NCBI GenBank assembly: GCA_905250025.1
Contig: CAJNOJ010000358.1
Location: 1-64,000 of the forward strand
Direction of reading: 5' to 3'
Length of the DNA: 64,000 bases
Origin: Adineta ricciae
Taxonomy: Eukaryota > Rotifera > Eurotatoria > Adinetida > Adinetidae
Both the position numbers and the translations under genes were made by a program. A model generated the notes under the pieces. It was not told where the DNA came from and did not search any database. It saw nothing but the letters and a program-made list of their open reading frames with translations. Within the stretch, counting starts at the first letter, position 1, and each line of letters opens with the position of its first letter. Shown here piece after piece: positions 23,401 to 33,341 of the stretch.

Positions 23401-25726
23401 GAAAAAGCTGAGTCAAAAACTGAAATGTTCATTTCAACAACAGAATTGAAATGGTAGTTCCGTTCATCGTCTACCGCTGGATTTAGATGTGATTTGAGTC
23501 AAGGAATATTTTTTTATACACGAGAAAAGTCAGATTTTGCTGTCCAGGCATGTGAAACATTCGTTTACGATGAATTTTTCATTTTCCATGTAATTTACAG
23601 GCAGTGTTCTTATTAGGAACATTTTCTTGCTGGTTGTTCGAATAAAGAACAGCGTTCCTAATAAGAACAAGAGATTTATTTTTAGAATTGAGATAACTCA
23701 ATCATGTTAAACGATAAAATTGTGAACCTTTGGATCTTAAGGCATCAAATGATGGAGAACATTTTTGGAAAAACAACCATATCGAAATTTTTTAGTTTTG
23801 ATATGGAAAAGTGTCGTTTACTGGAATTTTTTCATTTTCCATACGTTTTACATGAAGTGTTCGTATTAGGAACACTTTTTAGCTAGACTGTTCGTATTGC
23901 GAACATGATCCCTAATACGAACAAATCGACTTCTCCAATTTATACCGCTAATTACTGAGTTAATTAATAAGATAATTAGCTGATTCTTACATCATTCGAT
24001 GCGCAAGATGCGTCTCTAGTCAGAAATGTAAAAATAATTTTTTTATGTTGAGAAATGACTGAAAAATATTCAAAATAACAGAAGGTGTTCACCCTCCTGT
24101 TCGAATTAGGCACATCGCCTCTAAGTATTTGATTATTTCCATACTCAGACTTTCGGCATCAAATTCATTCAATTTCACTAACCCCAAAAGATATTCGTTA
24201 AAAATGGAATTTTTATCGATTGTATTGCTATTCTTCAATGGTTCATTAGATATACATCTCAAAACAATACTCAATTGTTCATATTCGGTACAATCTCTTG
24301 TTTCATCTGCCATAAACGCGAAGACATGTCCATCAACCTTTAGAAAATAAAGAAAATGGTGACAGTCTTATAAGTATGAGTGATATTAAAATAAATTACT
24401 TTTTCTACGATCTTTTTTCGTATTTGATTTGCCATTAAATTTATCAGTTCATTTTGAATCAAAGGAGATAAATATGAAGCATTATTAGCACTATCAACAA
24501 GTATTGCTTTAACTAATGGATCAGTAGTAGAAGACCATTTTAAAATTTCGATAAAATTTCCACGATTATTAGATCTAGTCAGAAAAGAGTATTGAGTAGT
24601 TAAGATTAGTTGTGATTAACTTACAATTCATTTTCATCATGACCACGTAATGCAATGGATTGTCGTGAACATAAAAGTACTGTAGATGCAATTTTTGTAA
24701 GACGTTGACGGTTTTTTTTAATTATTTCGACACGTCCTTTATCAATAACATTAATAACAGTTGCTTGAGTATTTGTGCGTAGAATAAATTGTTCATAATT
24801 GCTACATGCATATCTATGTGATGCGCTAGTATCATGCTTGTAAAAACCATGGCTTTTTGACATAGCATTTTTTCAATTATTATAACCAGCAATAAATGCA
24901 TCACTTTGTTGCTAAAATTACAAACGAAACAATGCATATTTTTGTTCAGAAACATTAATAAGCAAGTGATCATCAGCGAAAACAAACTTCGTTACAGATA
25001 AAATATTTTACAAAATGAAAATATTTACGTACCCTATTTAATAAATTAAATCCACTACCAAAATGTCGACAGTAATAACAATAAACTAAGTTTTCTTTGA
25101 CTGAGTATTCCAGCCACGGAAATGTTGAATACCAAATTGAACGAAATGATCGATTTTGTTTATCAGTTGGATAGGAAGATAGTTTTGGTTGAGTTGGTAG
25201 TTCTGCTGAAGAACGACTAATATCAGATGGAATTGAAGACTTTTCCATAATCATTGCAGGTGTTGTTGGTGATAAAGCTAATGGTGATAAAGATGCTGAT
25301 AGTGTTTGTTGTTTTGGTGAAGGTATAAATGATGAACATTCTGAGGGTGAAATTGAAAACGAACATTCTGTTGTTGAAGATATTGATGATGAGCATTCTG
25401 TGGAAGATAATAATAACGCATATGATGTTGGAGAAGGTACCAATGATGAAGAAGGTATTTGTGAAGATGATGGTGGTAAAATTTCACATGATACAAGTAG
25501 TGGTAGTGGTGAAGGTATTGATAATGAAGAAGGGTATTTGTAAAGATGATAGTAAAGATGATTCTGAAGTTTGATTTGATGCACAACTAGACGTTTCATC
25601 TGGTTGATTTGTTTGCGAGGATTCATCGATCATATGAGCAGAAATGTCAACCTTCTTTTTTTTGAAAGATGAACGAAAAAACGATTGAATAGAACCACGT
25701 TTTGGTTCTTTACCATCTGACGACAT
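20434..25726 (-). pseudogene. hAT transposase with TTF-type zinc finger, interrupted
   Basis: The N-terminus at 25726 (MSSDGKEPKRGSIQSFF) leads to a Ser/Pro-rich linker and a TTF-type finger (FPWLEYSVKENLVYCYYCRH, then KSHGFYKHDTSASHRYA). The catalytic region follows: MADETRDCTEYEQLSIVL at about 24313, CFDG and VMSGRHAGVQ near 21840-21900, and HCFVHKLNLVICD. The C-terminal dimerisation part contains TIPVSSTTCERTFSKMK, ending at 20434. Several small introns fit, for example one joining CFDG to AAVMSG. The coding region is cut at 24121/21945 by the fold-back, exactly at a TA. A frameshift lies in the Ser/Pro linker near 25560-25600. The copy looks non-functional as assembled. Confidence 0.85.
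21945..24121. mobile_element. 2.2-kb fold-back element with palindromic motifs
   Basis: Arms of about 890 bp (21945 to about 22835 and about 23230 to 24121) are inverted near-copies, with ends GAGGCGATGTGCC and its complement. TA flanks both sides (21943-21944 and 24122-24123), and removing the element restores the hAT frame across IIKYLISFFKIDIKNCIAMC. Each arm holds several palindromic words such as GTTCCTAATAAGAAC and GTTCGCAATACGAAC in two tandem blocks of about 250 bp. The only open frames are mirror images in the two arms, so no gene is claimed. Confidence 0.9.
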
Positions 25727-27702
25727 TAAAAGAAATGTTATTTTATTTTTATCAGAATCAATGGATTATTTGCAGGCATCTGGTTTAGAAGATCATAAGG
25801 AAACATATAATTGGTGAAATCAAATTGATCAATTAGTACTTTCCTTAAGATGTCTCTCTATTTCAAGAAATAATTTAGTTTTTAAAATGTGCCTCACCGA
25901 TGTATGACTTAAAGACTATCTAAAAAAAAGTCAATTTTCAAAAATTTCCGGTGGGTAGGCGGCGCCTATCCATGCCCTACCCTGGTTACGCCACTAATCA
26001 AAACAATTGAAGTTTTGATCTGATTTACATATCGTCTGAAGAAACCGACACTGAAGACAGCAGGAATTTACAAAGTGATGTCGGTTCTTTGGATGATGAT
26101 TTTGCTAGGATGCTATTTGAATCATCAAGTTCCGAGGAAGAAATTTCTGATGATGACCGTGATTCACAAGTTTGGAATGAAATAGAATCAGAATCGGATG
26201 CTGAATTTCAGGAGGACCATGGAATTGTTGAAGAAGTACCGACAAAAGAAATGTGTAAATAACAGCGACTTGGAATAACATAACGAAATTATGTTTATCG
26301 AAATAAAATAAAAGAAGAATCGACGTTTCGATGATCTAAGACATCATTATCAGGATAGAAGAGAAACTACTAGAAAAATGACTTGAAACAACGGAAAACA
26401 AAACGATTAAAATGAACAATAACGGAGAGAAGAAACGAATTTAACCGTTTGGGTCAGGTAACATATCTCTTCGTAAGCCATCTGGAAACACAATAAGTGT
26501 TACTGAGTGTGTTGTTCGATTCAGTTCTGGCTTGAATGCTTGAATCAGTAAAGATTCTTTGGTTAGCAGTCGATAAGGGTTGTCATCTCTCCATACGACA
26601 CGGAAACCAGTCCAATCAATATGATGTCCTGTGTCTTTAGCATGTTGTGCGAGAGAAGATATAGTTTCTTTTTCTTTTTCTCTCTTTTTGTCATTGGTCG
26701 TGTTGGAGGTATTCGTTGGAGTAATGTGGTTCTTGTTCCGAATACGTGATGACCTTCTTAAGCTTGTAGATGTTGGATTAGGTGTTGCTGTATCATCCTC
26801 ATCACTGGATGCCTGTTCATTTGGACGCGAATCAAAGGATTGTTTTGGTGCTCCATGTTCACGTAGACGACGTATACTTTGTCTTTCAGTTTTACCGATA
26901 TATGTTTGATTGCAATCGATACAACTGATTGAGTAGATGACGTCTGACTGCATGTGTTTAGCGATTGGATCTTTGGTTTGGAAGAATATTTGAACAGCTG
27001 GTGGAGGTTTTGTGTAGAAGCGAATGTCGAGATCAGGACGAACTTTACCAGACAGTTGACTGAATCTCTTCTTCAACAAGTCCGTTGGTCGACCGATGAA
27101 TGGTATTTCTACATACATTCGTTTCTTCTCACACCCAATCAAGGGTACTATTGTTGTGTTGGAATCATTCTTCGCTAATTGCTGATTTAGTCCAATGCCA
27201 ATTCGGGTATCAATGAAAGATATTGGATAACCATTGGCTACACCTATCCGTTGTATTTCTTGAAATTCCGCCGCTAATGTTGTGTAGGTGGAGCAGATGG
27301 CCAGAGCTCGTTGAACCATACTTACAATGCTGGATTTCTTATACTGTAGTGGTACGAATGAGTGCCAATTGGTCATTAAACCAGTGAAGGTTGGTTTCCT
27401 GTAGATGGTCGTCTCGAATTGCTGAGAGTTTTGTGGTCGAATAACTCTCACATCGAGGAAAGGAAGTGAATGATCTTTTTCAAGTTCATATGTNTCAAAA
27501 GAAATGTGTAAATAACAGCGACTTGAAATAACATAACGAAATTATGTTTATTGAAATAAAATAAAAGAAGAATCGACGTTTCGATGATCTAAGTCATCAT
27601 TATCAAGATAGAAGAGAAACTACTAGAAAAATGACTTGAAATAACGGTAAAAAACAAAAACAAAACGATTAAAATGAACAATAACGGAGAGAAGAAACGA
27701 AT

Positions 27703-29085
27703 TTAACCGTTTGGGTCAGGTAACATATCTCTTGGTAAGCCATCTGGAAACACAATAAGTGGTACTGAGTGTGTTGTTCGGTTCAGTTCTGGCTTGAATG
27801 CTTGAATCAGTAAAGATTCTTTGATTAGCAGCCGATAAGGGTTGTCATCTCTCCATGCGACACGAAAACCAGTCCAATCAATATGATGTCCTGTGTCTTT
27901 GGTATGTTGTGCGAGAGAAGATACAATTTCTGTTTCTTTTTCTCTCTTTTTGTCATTGGTCGTGTTGGAGGTATTCGTTGGAGTAATATGGTTCTTGTTC
28001 CGAATACGTGATGACCGTCTTAAGCTTGTAGATGTTGAATCAGGTGTTGCTGTATCATCCTCATCACTCGATGCCTGTTCAGTTGGACGCGAATCAAAGG
28101 ATTGTTTTGGTGCTCCATGTTCACGTAGGCGGCGTATACTTTGTCTTTCAGTTTTGCCGATATATGTTTGATTGCAATCGATACAACTGATTGAGTAGAC
28201 GACGTCTGATTGCATGTGTTTGACGATTGGATCTTTGGTTTGGAAGAATGTTTGAACCGCTGGTGGAGGTTTTGTGTAGAAGCGAATGTCGAGATCAGGA
28301 CGAACTTTACTAGACAGTTGACTGAATCTCTTCTTCAACAAGTCCGTTGGTCGACCGATGAAAGGTATTTCTACATACATTCGTTTCTTCTCACACCCAA
28401 TCAAAGGTAATATTGTTGTGTTGGAGTCATTCTTCGCTAACTGTCGATTTAGTCCAATGCCAATTCGGGTATCAATGAAAGATATTGGATAACCATTGGC
28501 TACACCTATCCGTCGTATTTCTTGAAATTCCGCTGCTAATGTTGTGTAGGTGGAGCAGATGGCCAGAGCTCGTTGAACCATACTTACAATGCTGGATTTC
28601 TTATACTGTAGTGGTACGAATGAGTGCCAATTGGTCATTAAACCAGTGAAGGTTGGTTTCCTGTAGATGGTCGTCTCGAATTGCTGAGAGTTTTGTGGTC
28701 GAATAACTCTCACATCGAGGAAAGGAAGTGAATGATCTTTTTCAAGTTCATATGTGAACTTGATTGAAGCATGGAAATTATTCAAAATGGTCAATACGTC
28801 GGCAACGTTTGTTGTTGGTTCAAGGAGAACAAACGTATCATCAACATATCGATGCCATTCGCATACTCCACTTTGTTTCAACTGGTCCATTAATGTCGTT
28901 TCAAGATGAGCCATGAATATGTCAGCAATCACTGGTGCCAATGGAGCACCCATTGCTACTCCATTGTGTTGTACATACATTTTCTTGTCGAACAAGAAAT
29001 TTGTTTCTAATGTGGCTGTTCGTAGGAGTATTTCGAAGTCTCTTCTTTTCTTACACGCTCTACAGTGCTTCGTTCTAGGCCTCAT
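27703..29085 (-). pseudogene. Penelope-like RT/GIY-YIG ORF, N-terminally truncated
   Basis: The 460 residues begin inside the RT domain. They include VQHNGVAMGAPLAPVIADIF (RT motif B) and HRYVDDTFVLLE (catalytic YVDD), then the RT thumb region with TIYRKPTFTGLMTNWHSF. The GIY-YIG nuclease follows: DVVYSISCIDCNQTYIGKTE, QSIRRLREHG, then a Ser/Arg linker and HIDWTGFRVAW. The upstream RT motifs with the first catalytic Asp are missing, so the protein cannot be a functional RT as it stands. A 336-residue near-identical C-terminal half lies at 26441-27451, beyond the N. Confidence 0.88.
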
Positions 29086-29320
29086 CTATCGAGATGGACA
29101 TAGTAAAAGATTTCATAGAAGAAGAGAAAAAAATAGCAAAACCCACCCCTTTCCCGCGGCAACCGCTTGCGCATCCGGGTTCTTTACCCATCTTTTATAT
29201 TGTACGAGCTGTGTTCAACGATAAAAAGGTTTATCCGTACAGCTCAGTACCCACATTCAGTTTTGTGGTCCTAACCACAGCAATATAACTTCTATTCCAA
29301 GAGTATTACGCGGACCGGTA

Positions 29321-29437
29321 GGTTGGATGGGATCGAACCCGGACCTTTATGGCGAAGAATAAATAGTAGTACCAGAGCGGGATTCGAACCCGCCACTATC
29401 GATGTTACACATCGTTAGTTCACTGAACTGTCTGGTA
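29321..29437 (-). ncRNA. tRNA-like sequences, probably tRNA-derived repeat
   Basis: At 29370-29437 the minus strand folds with a 7-bp acceptor (TACCAGA/TCTGGTA) and a perfect T arm (GCGGG TTCGAAT CCCGC). A plausible anticodon arm has loop GTGTAAC, which would give anticodon GTA. The D arm is short, so the total is 68 nt. A second T-arm-like half with GGGTTCGATCCC lies at 29321-29348. The pair looks like tRNA pseudogenes or a tRNA-derived SINE piece rather than a working tRNA gene. Confidence 0.5.
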
Positions 29438-30017
29438 CAGCTTCACGATTATATCACTACAATTGACGTGTTAGTGAAAATAACGCGTATCTCAGGAAAC
29501 GGACTAGTCTATACTATTTTTCGTTAAATAGAGGCAACCTTACATTGGTCAGTTAAGAGAGCACTTGCAATTGGTCCAAGAGCTAGTTCCTTAATAATCC
29601 ACTCATGTGTTTACTTTCTCTAATTGTTCATGACTACCCATTGTCTCATCCATTGCTATATATACTGTCGATTCTATAACGCTTTCTCATATTATCTTGA
29701 TAATGATGTCTTAGATCATCGAAACGTCGATTCTTCTTTTATTTTATTTCGATAAACATAATTTCGTTATGTTATTCCAAGTCGCTGTTATTTACACATT
29801 TCTTTTGAAATTATTGCCTTTATCAACTTCTAATGTTTAAGTACCGACAACTTCAGACGATGATCCAATCAATCCTATTGATTGCTACCGACATTTCGTC
29901 ACCGACGAAATCCTTAGCCTCATGGTGCACGAAACTAATCGATATGCAGAACAACATTTACAAACCAAGGAGCTTAGCAAACGATCACAAACTCTTCAAT
30001 GGAAACCAACTACTAAT

Positions 30018-30144
30018 GAAGGGTGAGGGTGTGGGTGTGAGTGTGGGTGTGGGTGTGGGCGAGGGTGTGGGTGAGGGTGTGGGTGAGGGTGTGGGTGAGG
30101 GTGTGGGTGAGGGTGTGGGTGAGGGTGTGGGTGAGGGTGAGGGT
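30018..30144 (+). repeat. Interstitial telomere-like repeat tract
   Basis: About 125 bp of GGGTGTGGGTGA-type units, a variant mix of the TGTGGG repeat known from bdelloid telomeres. It abuts the broken piggyBac gene directly at about 30019. Confidence 0.85.
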
Positions 30145-31487
30145 GATTCAGAACAAAACCAGGGCGCGTTTCAGCTGTTGCTAAAGCAGTCCCATCAGTT
30201 GGCTCTAGACTGTAATCGCCCAGATGATTAAAAAATCATAGGTAGATTACTTAATTTGTCAAATTCAAAGACATCGAAATGTTTTCGAAGCAGATATCGT
30301 TAACACAGGGGTGAGTCGAGGGGTGTGAGTAGAGCTATCATGAATAGTTTCATCTTCTGCTCGCGGAAGATTCATTAGATGGCTTATGATTTCACTAGAT
30401 TTCATTCAAAATAGACATTTTCAAAAGAGAAAAGACGTAGAATACGTTCGGGCAGGATTCTACATTTTCTTGAGCGGATTCGTTTCATCGTAGGTTCCAA
30501 TCAAACCAGCACTGACTCCAACTACAACTTAATGAGCTCTACCTGTTCCAATCATTAAAAATTTTCACCCCACCCACACCTTCACCCACCCTGTCCAGTT
30601 TATTCCAAATATAGCAGATCAATTCATTTCAAAGGTTTGTCAGGCTAATATTCGTCTGTTTCATGGTCGATTCAAACAAATAAGTGTTAATGAATTCAAG
30701 AGTGAACTGCTTTTATATAACAATAAAACAAAGCAAGGTTAGATATGCTAATCATCTACAATTTTTGTTTGGCAAAGGAGACATCTAGCAATCCTAGAAA
30801 GTCAAACACTATACTTGCCCATACGTTCTGTCCTTTGTCAAGAACCGTGTTTTTTTTTGAAGCACTGGAATAAATATGAATGCATATAATTAGATATACG
30901 GCCACGTGAAGGCCATATTGGCCATATTTTATCAGACACACAAAAAATGACACTCTATTTCTTATACGACAACGGTTCGATTTTCACTGTAAATTTCGGT
31001 TTGAGAGAAAACAAAGACTTAATCACGAATTTTTTATGTCCACATCTGAGAAGTCAAATTGACTGAGGTAAATATAGCCATGATGAAAAGAAAAAGAAAG
31101 GATAAAGTGTCTTGATTCTCATATCTAACTCCGTCAAATATTAAATTTCTCCCATTAGGTTCGGTAGTAATTTATCAGACTGTTAGATTCTTGACCTTCG
31201 GCAATAATGTTATACGGTAAACATTGATGCCGAAGTTGTGGCAAAGCTGTCAATTTCCATTGTGATGACCAAGTACAGTTTAAAATTTACTTTGATTTAT
31301 ATCAAGAGTCTTAGCATTATATGAAAGAGGAGTGAGCCTGAAAGTCTTTATAGTGTCTTAGAGTTTTGATATAGAGAAAGATTTGTATAAAACAAGTACG
31401 TTAAATATGACTGGAGTTCAATAGTTCTTTTTAGCAGAGTAAAAGTACGATAGAATAAAAAGATAATATTTTCTGTTGATTTGTTGT
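30145..31487. other. No gene recognised
   Basis: After the telomere-like tract there is a weak copy of the satellite core (TTAATGAGCTCTACC, about 30527) and a C-rich telomere-like complement (CACCCCACCCACACC, about 30568). A short open plus-strand stretch at about 30600-30740 is unassigned. Confidence 0.5.
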
Positions 31488-32510
31488 TCAATTTGTACGT
31501 GTGATGATTCGTTGACATGGATAAACTAATTTTTTTTTAATAATCTTTTTCAATTCTCGTCGAAATATATCTGATGTTAATATAAAAATTGGAAATGTTA
31601 AAGCATAACCAAGATAAATCATATCATAGAATAAATTATTCATAAATGTATCCATCACAGCACGCCATCTTGATAATGTACTAATACTAATATATGATCG
31701 ATAAATACCGTATACTGGCAGAGGAATATTGAAAATTAAATAGACAATGACTTGATTAATCAACATCTTATGTAATTGTGTTTCTTTTCTTAATACAAGA
31801 GTGATGTTACCATTTTCACTTCCATTAATTGATTCTGTTGTTCTTATACGTCGTTTACTTTGATGAATATTACGAATAGTGAGTAATCCAAAGATTGACA
31901 TTGGAATTATTGGAAGTAAACCATTTTCAAATGTAATAAAATAATTAAAATAGGTGAAAAAGCTTGTTGAATGAATTCGACATTTATTACTTTGAACATC
32001 ATACATGACGAGAACTTGAATGTAGAAGAGAATCCAAATGATAGCATCAATAATAATAAGGCGAAGAGCAACTTTTGATGAACTCCATTGACGAAGATTA
32101 ATGCTTTGAGAACTCGAAAAATAACGATCCGCCGATGCAAAAATTATGTTATATCGAGCATTAGCCATTGAAACATAATAAATATAAAAACGAATTCTAC
32201 AAAACCATGCAGGAAGAGAATTAATCAAAACACCATAACCATACTGAATCATTCGAATAAAAGTTGCAAAATTAAAAATGAATAATTGTGAAAAATTTGA
32301 AGCTGTAACATACATAGCACAAGGACTTTTACGAAATATCGCTTGATGAAACACAATACAAGTACAAATTGCTCCAATATTTCCAATAATCCATGCAAAA
32401 CCATCCAAGCATTGTGAAAAAGTTTTAATTAAAACATTAAACAGAATTGTTAATCGAATTTGATCATCTACAGTACCAAATGTAGTAGTAATCACTGTAA
32501 TATTACTCAT
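31488..32510 (-). CDS. Rhodopsin-type GPCR
   Basis: The 340-residue single-exon protein has seven hydrophobic segments at about residues 35-57, 68-90, 105-127, 148-168, 190-212, 243-265 and 285-308. The N-terminus is short and glycosylatable (NIT). At the end of TM3 it has SADRYF, the class A DRY motif. The C-terminal tail is basic (RRELKKIIKKK). The third intracellular loop carries RRIRTTESINGSENG. The ligand is unknown; it belongs to the large lineage-expanded bdelloid GPCR set, closest in style to peptide receptors. The frame is intact. The only other membrane-receptor genes in the window are at 37886 (decayed), 62019 and 63748. Confidence 0.85.
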   Translation of the reverse strand: MSNITVITTTFGTVDDQIRLTILFNVLIKTFSQCLDGFAWIIGNIGAICTCIVFHQAIFRKSPCAMYVTASNFSQLFIFNFATFIRMIQYGYGVLINSLPAWFCRIRFYIYYVSMANARYNIIFASADRYFSSSQSINLRQWSSSKVALRLIIIDAIIWILFYIQVLVMYDVQSNKCRIHSTSFFTYFNYFITFENGLLPIIPMSIFGLLTIRNIHQSKRRIRTTESINGSENGNITLVLRKETQLHKMLINQVIVYLIFNIPLPVYGIYRSYISISTLSRWRAVMDTFMNNLFYDMIYLGYALTFPIFILTSDIFRRELKKIIKKKLVYPCQRIITRTN

Positions 32511-32828
32511 GGGTAAAAATTAACGTTGAATGTTTCAGTAGTCTCTTCTAAGTCAAATCAAAAATAAAATTATAATAAAGTCGCAATCGTATAGTGGAAG
32601 TCTAGTTTTTTTTTTTAAATAGATGAAGGCGGGGTGAGGGTGCCCATGATATAATGCAAGTAACGCGAGTACGACTGATCATGAGTAGTCGACAAAACTG
32701 CAAGAATGAATAGTAACTATTTTAGTATATCAAGTAAATTCAGACGTCAAAAAAACAAACGCGTTAAGAAATATATTCATAAACATTCAATAACTTACTA
32801 TACGATCCAAGTTTTGAACAATCATTGG

Positions 32829-33341
32829 TAGTGGCGTAACCAGAAGTTGGCGACTGAGCAGGGAACACCCTACCAAGCATAGGTGGATCCGGTCTACCGG
32901 CAAAAAATATTTGTTCAACTGATGATTGACACATATCCCGAACATTTTACTACAACTCAACCTACTAATGGTGTCTCTGAATCTTTAGTATCTGTAATAG
33001 AACGAAGATAGAAATGTTGCTGTACGATAAAAGTCGAAAAGCGGAAAATTTAGATCAGTAAAAAACCAATAGACATACCGGTTCCATCTATACTACCAAC
33101 TTCCAAAATAGACCTCCGAATACGATTTTTTGCAACACAGAAATCCTAAGTTTAGAGAAAACTTATCTGACATTCCAAGCTGAAGACCAAAAAAGCGCTG
33201 TACTCCGCTTTTCTCAGGTTTGAGCACAGTCACAGAAAACCATAATATATTCCTTAAAAACAGGAAAGCAGACGTAGCACCATGTTTTTGTACCGATGAG
33301 TAGGCGGCGCCTACTCATGCTCTACCCTGGTTACGCCACTA
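32829..33341. mobile_element. hAT MITE of the TAGTGGCGTAAC family
   Basis: This 513-bp element has ends TAGTGGCGTAACCAG and CTGGTTACGCCACTA. The flanking octamers ATCATTGG and ATTATTGG match at 7 of 8 positions. It shares GTAGGCGGCGCCTA near the right end with the 5.8-kb hAT at 20231, its likely source of transposase. No coding capacity. Confidence 0.93.

Larger units (their letters stand above)
20231..25996 (-). mobile_element. 5.8-kb hAT transposon (family B)
   Basis: The ends TAGTGGCGTAAC and GTTACGCCACTA carry a perfect 8-bp duplication ATCAAAAC at 20223-20230 and 25997-26004. It contains a spliced ZMYM/TTF-finger-type hAT transposase on the minus strand and a nested 2177-bp fold-back. 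It shares the subterminal word GGCGGCGCC with the MITE at 32829. Its exact target duplication implies a fairly recent insertion. Confidence 0.95.
26246..29838 (-). mobile_element. Penelope-like retroelement (GIY-YIG type), 5'-truncated
   Basis: A 12-bp target duplication AAGTACCGACAA lies at 26234-26245 and 29839-29850. About 100 bp at the left end (26246-26352) recur inverted at about 29695-29808, as in the terminal repeats of Penelope-like elements. The coding strand is minus, with reverse transcriptase followed by a GIY-YIG endonuclease. The single N at 27494 separates a partial second copy of the 3' half (26246-27493), about 96-97% identical by eye, likely an assembly duplicate. The part between the truncated RT and the right terminal repeat (29090-29690) contains tRNA-like sequence and is not recognisable as Penelope. 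Confidence 0.85.
26005..30019 (+). pseudogene. piggyBac transposase N-terminal remnant, split by retroelement
   Basis: Plus-strand 26036-26245 reads an acidic segment (SSEETDTEDSRN, FESSSSEEEISDDD, QEDHGIVEEVP). After the Penelope insertion the frame resumes at 29851 as TSDDDPINPIDCYRHFVTDE, then MVHETNRYAEQHL and LQWKPTTNE, the start of the piggyBac DDE domain. The join is exact across the 12-bp target duplication AAGTACCGACAA. The gene stops at about 30019 where telomere-like repeats begin; no catalytic residues remain. The hAT element at 20231-25996 sits just upstream of it. Confidence 0.8.

Noticed and set aside
22180-23886. Two near-identical 60-residue open frames (22180-22362 minus, 23704-23886 plus)
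   Set aside because: They are mirror images in the two arms of a fold-back element and have no coding signature.
25278-25586. His/Tyr-rich and Met/Lys-rich frames in the hAT element
   Set aside because: Alternative frames of the Ser/Pro linker of the transposase.
29370-29437. Functional tRNA-Tyr gene
   Set aside because: The acceptor and T arm are good, but the D arm is too short, the anticodon stem has only four pairs, and a second T-arm half lies beside it; a tRNA-derived repeat is more likely.
29833-30231. 132-residue frame with Gly-Val-Gly-Glu repeats
   Set aside because: It reads through the telomere-like repeat in a frame different from the piggyBac transposase; the repeats only look like protein.
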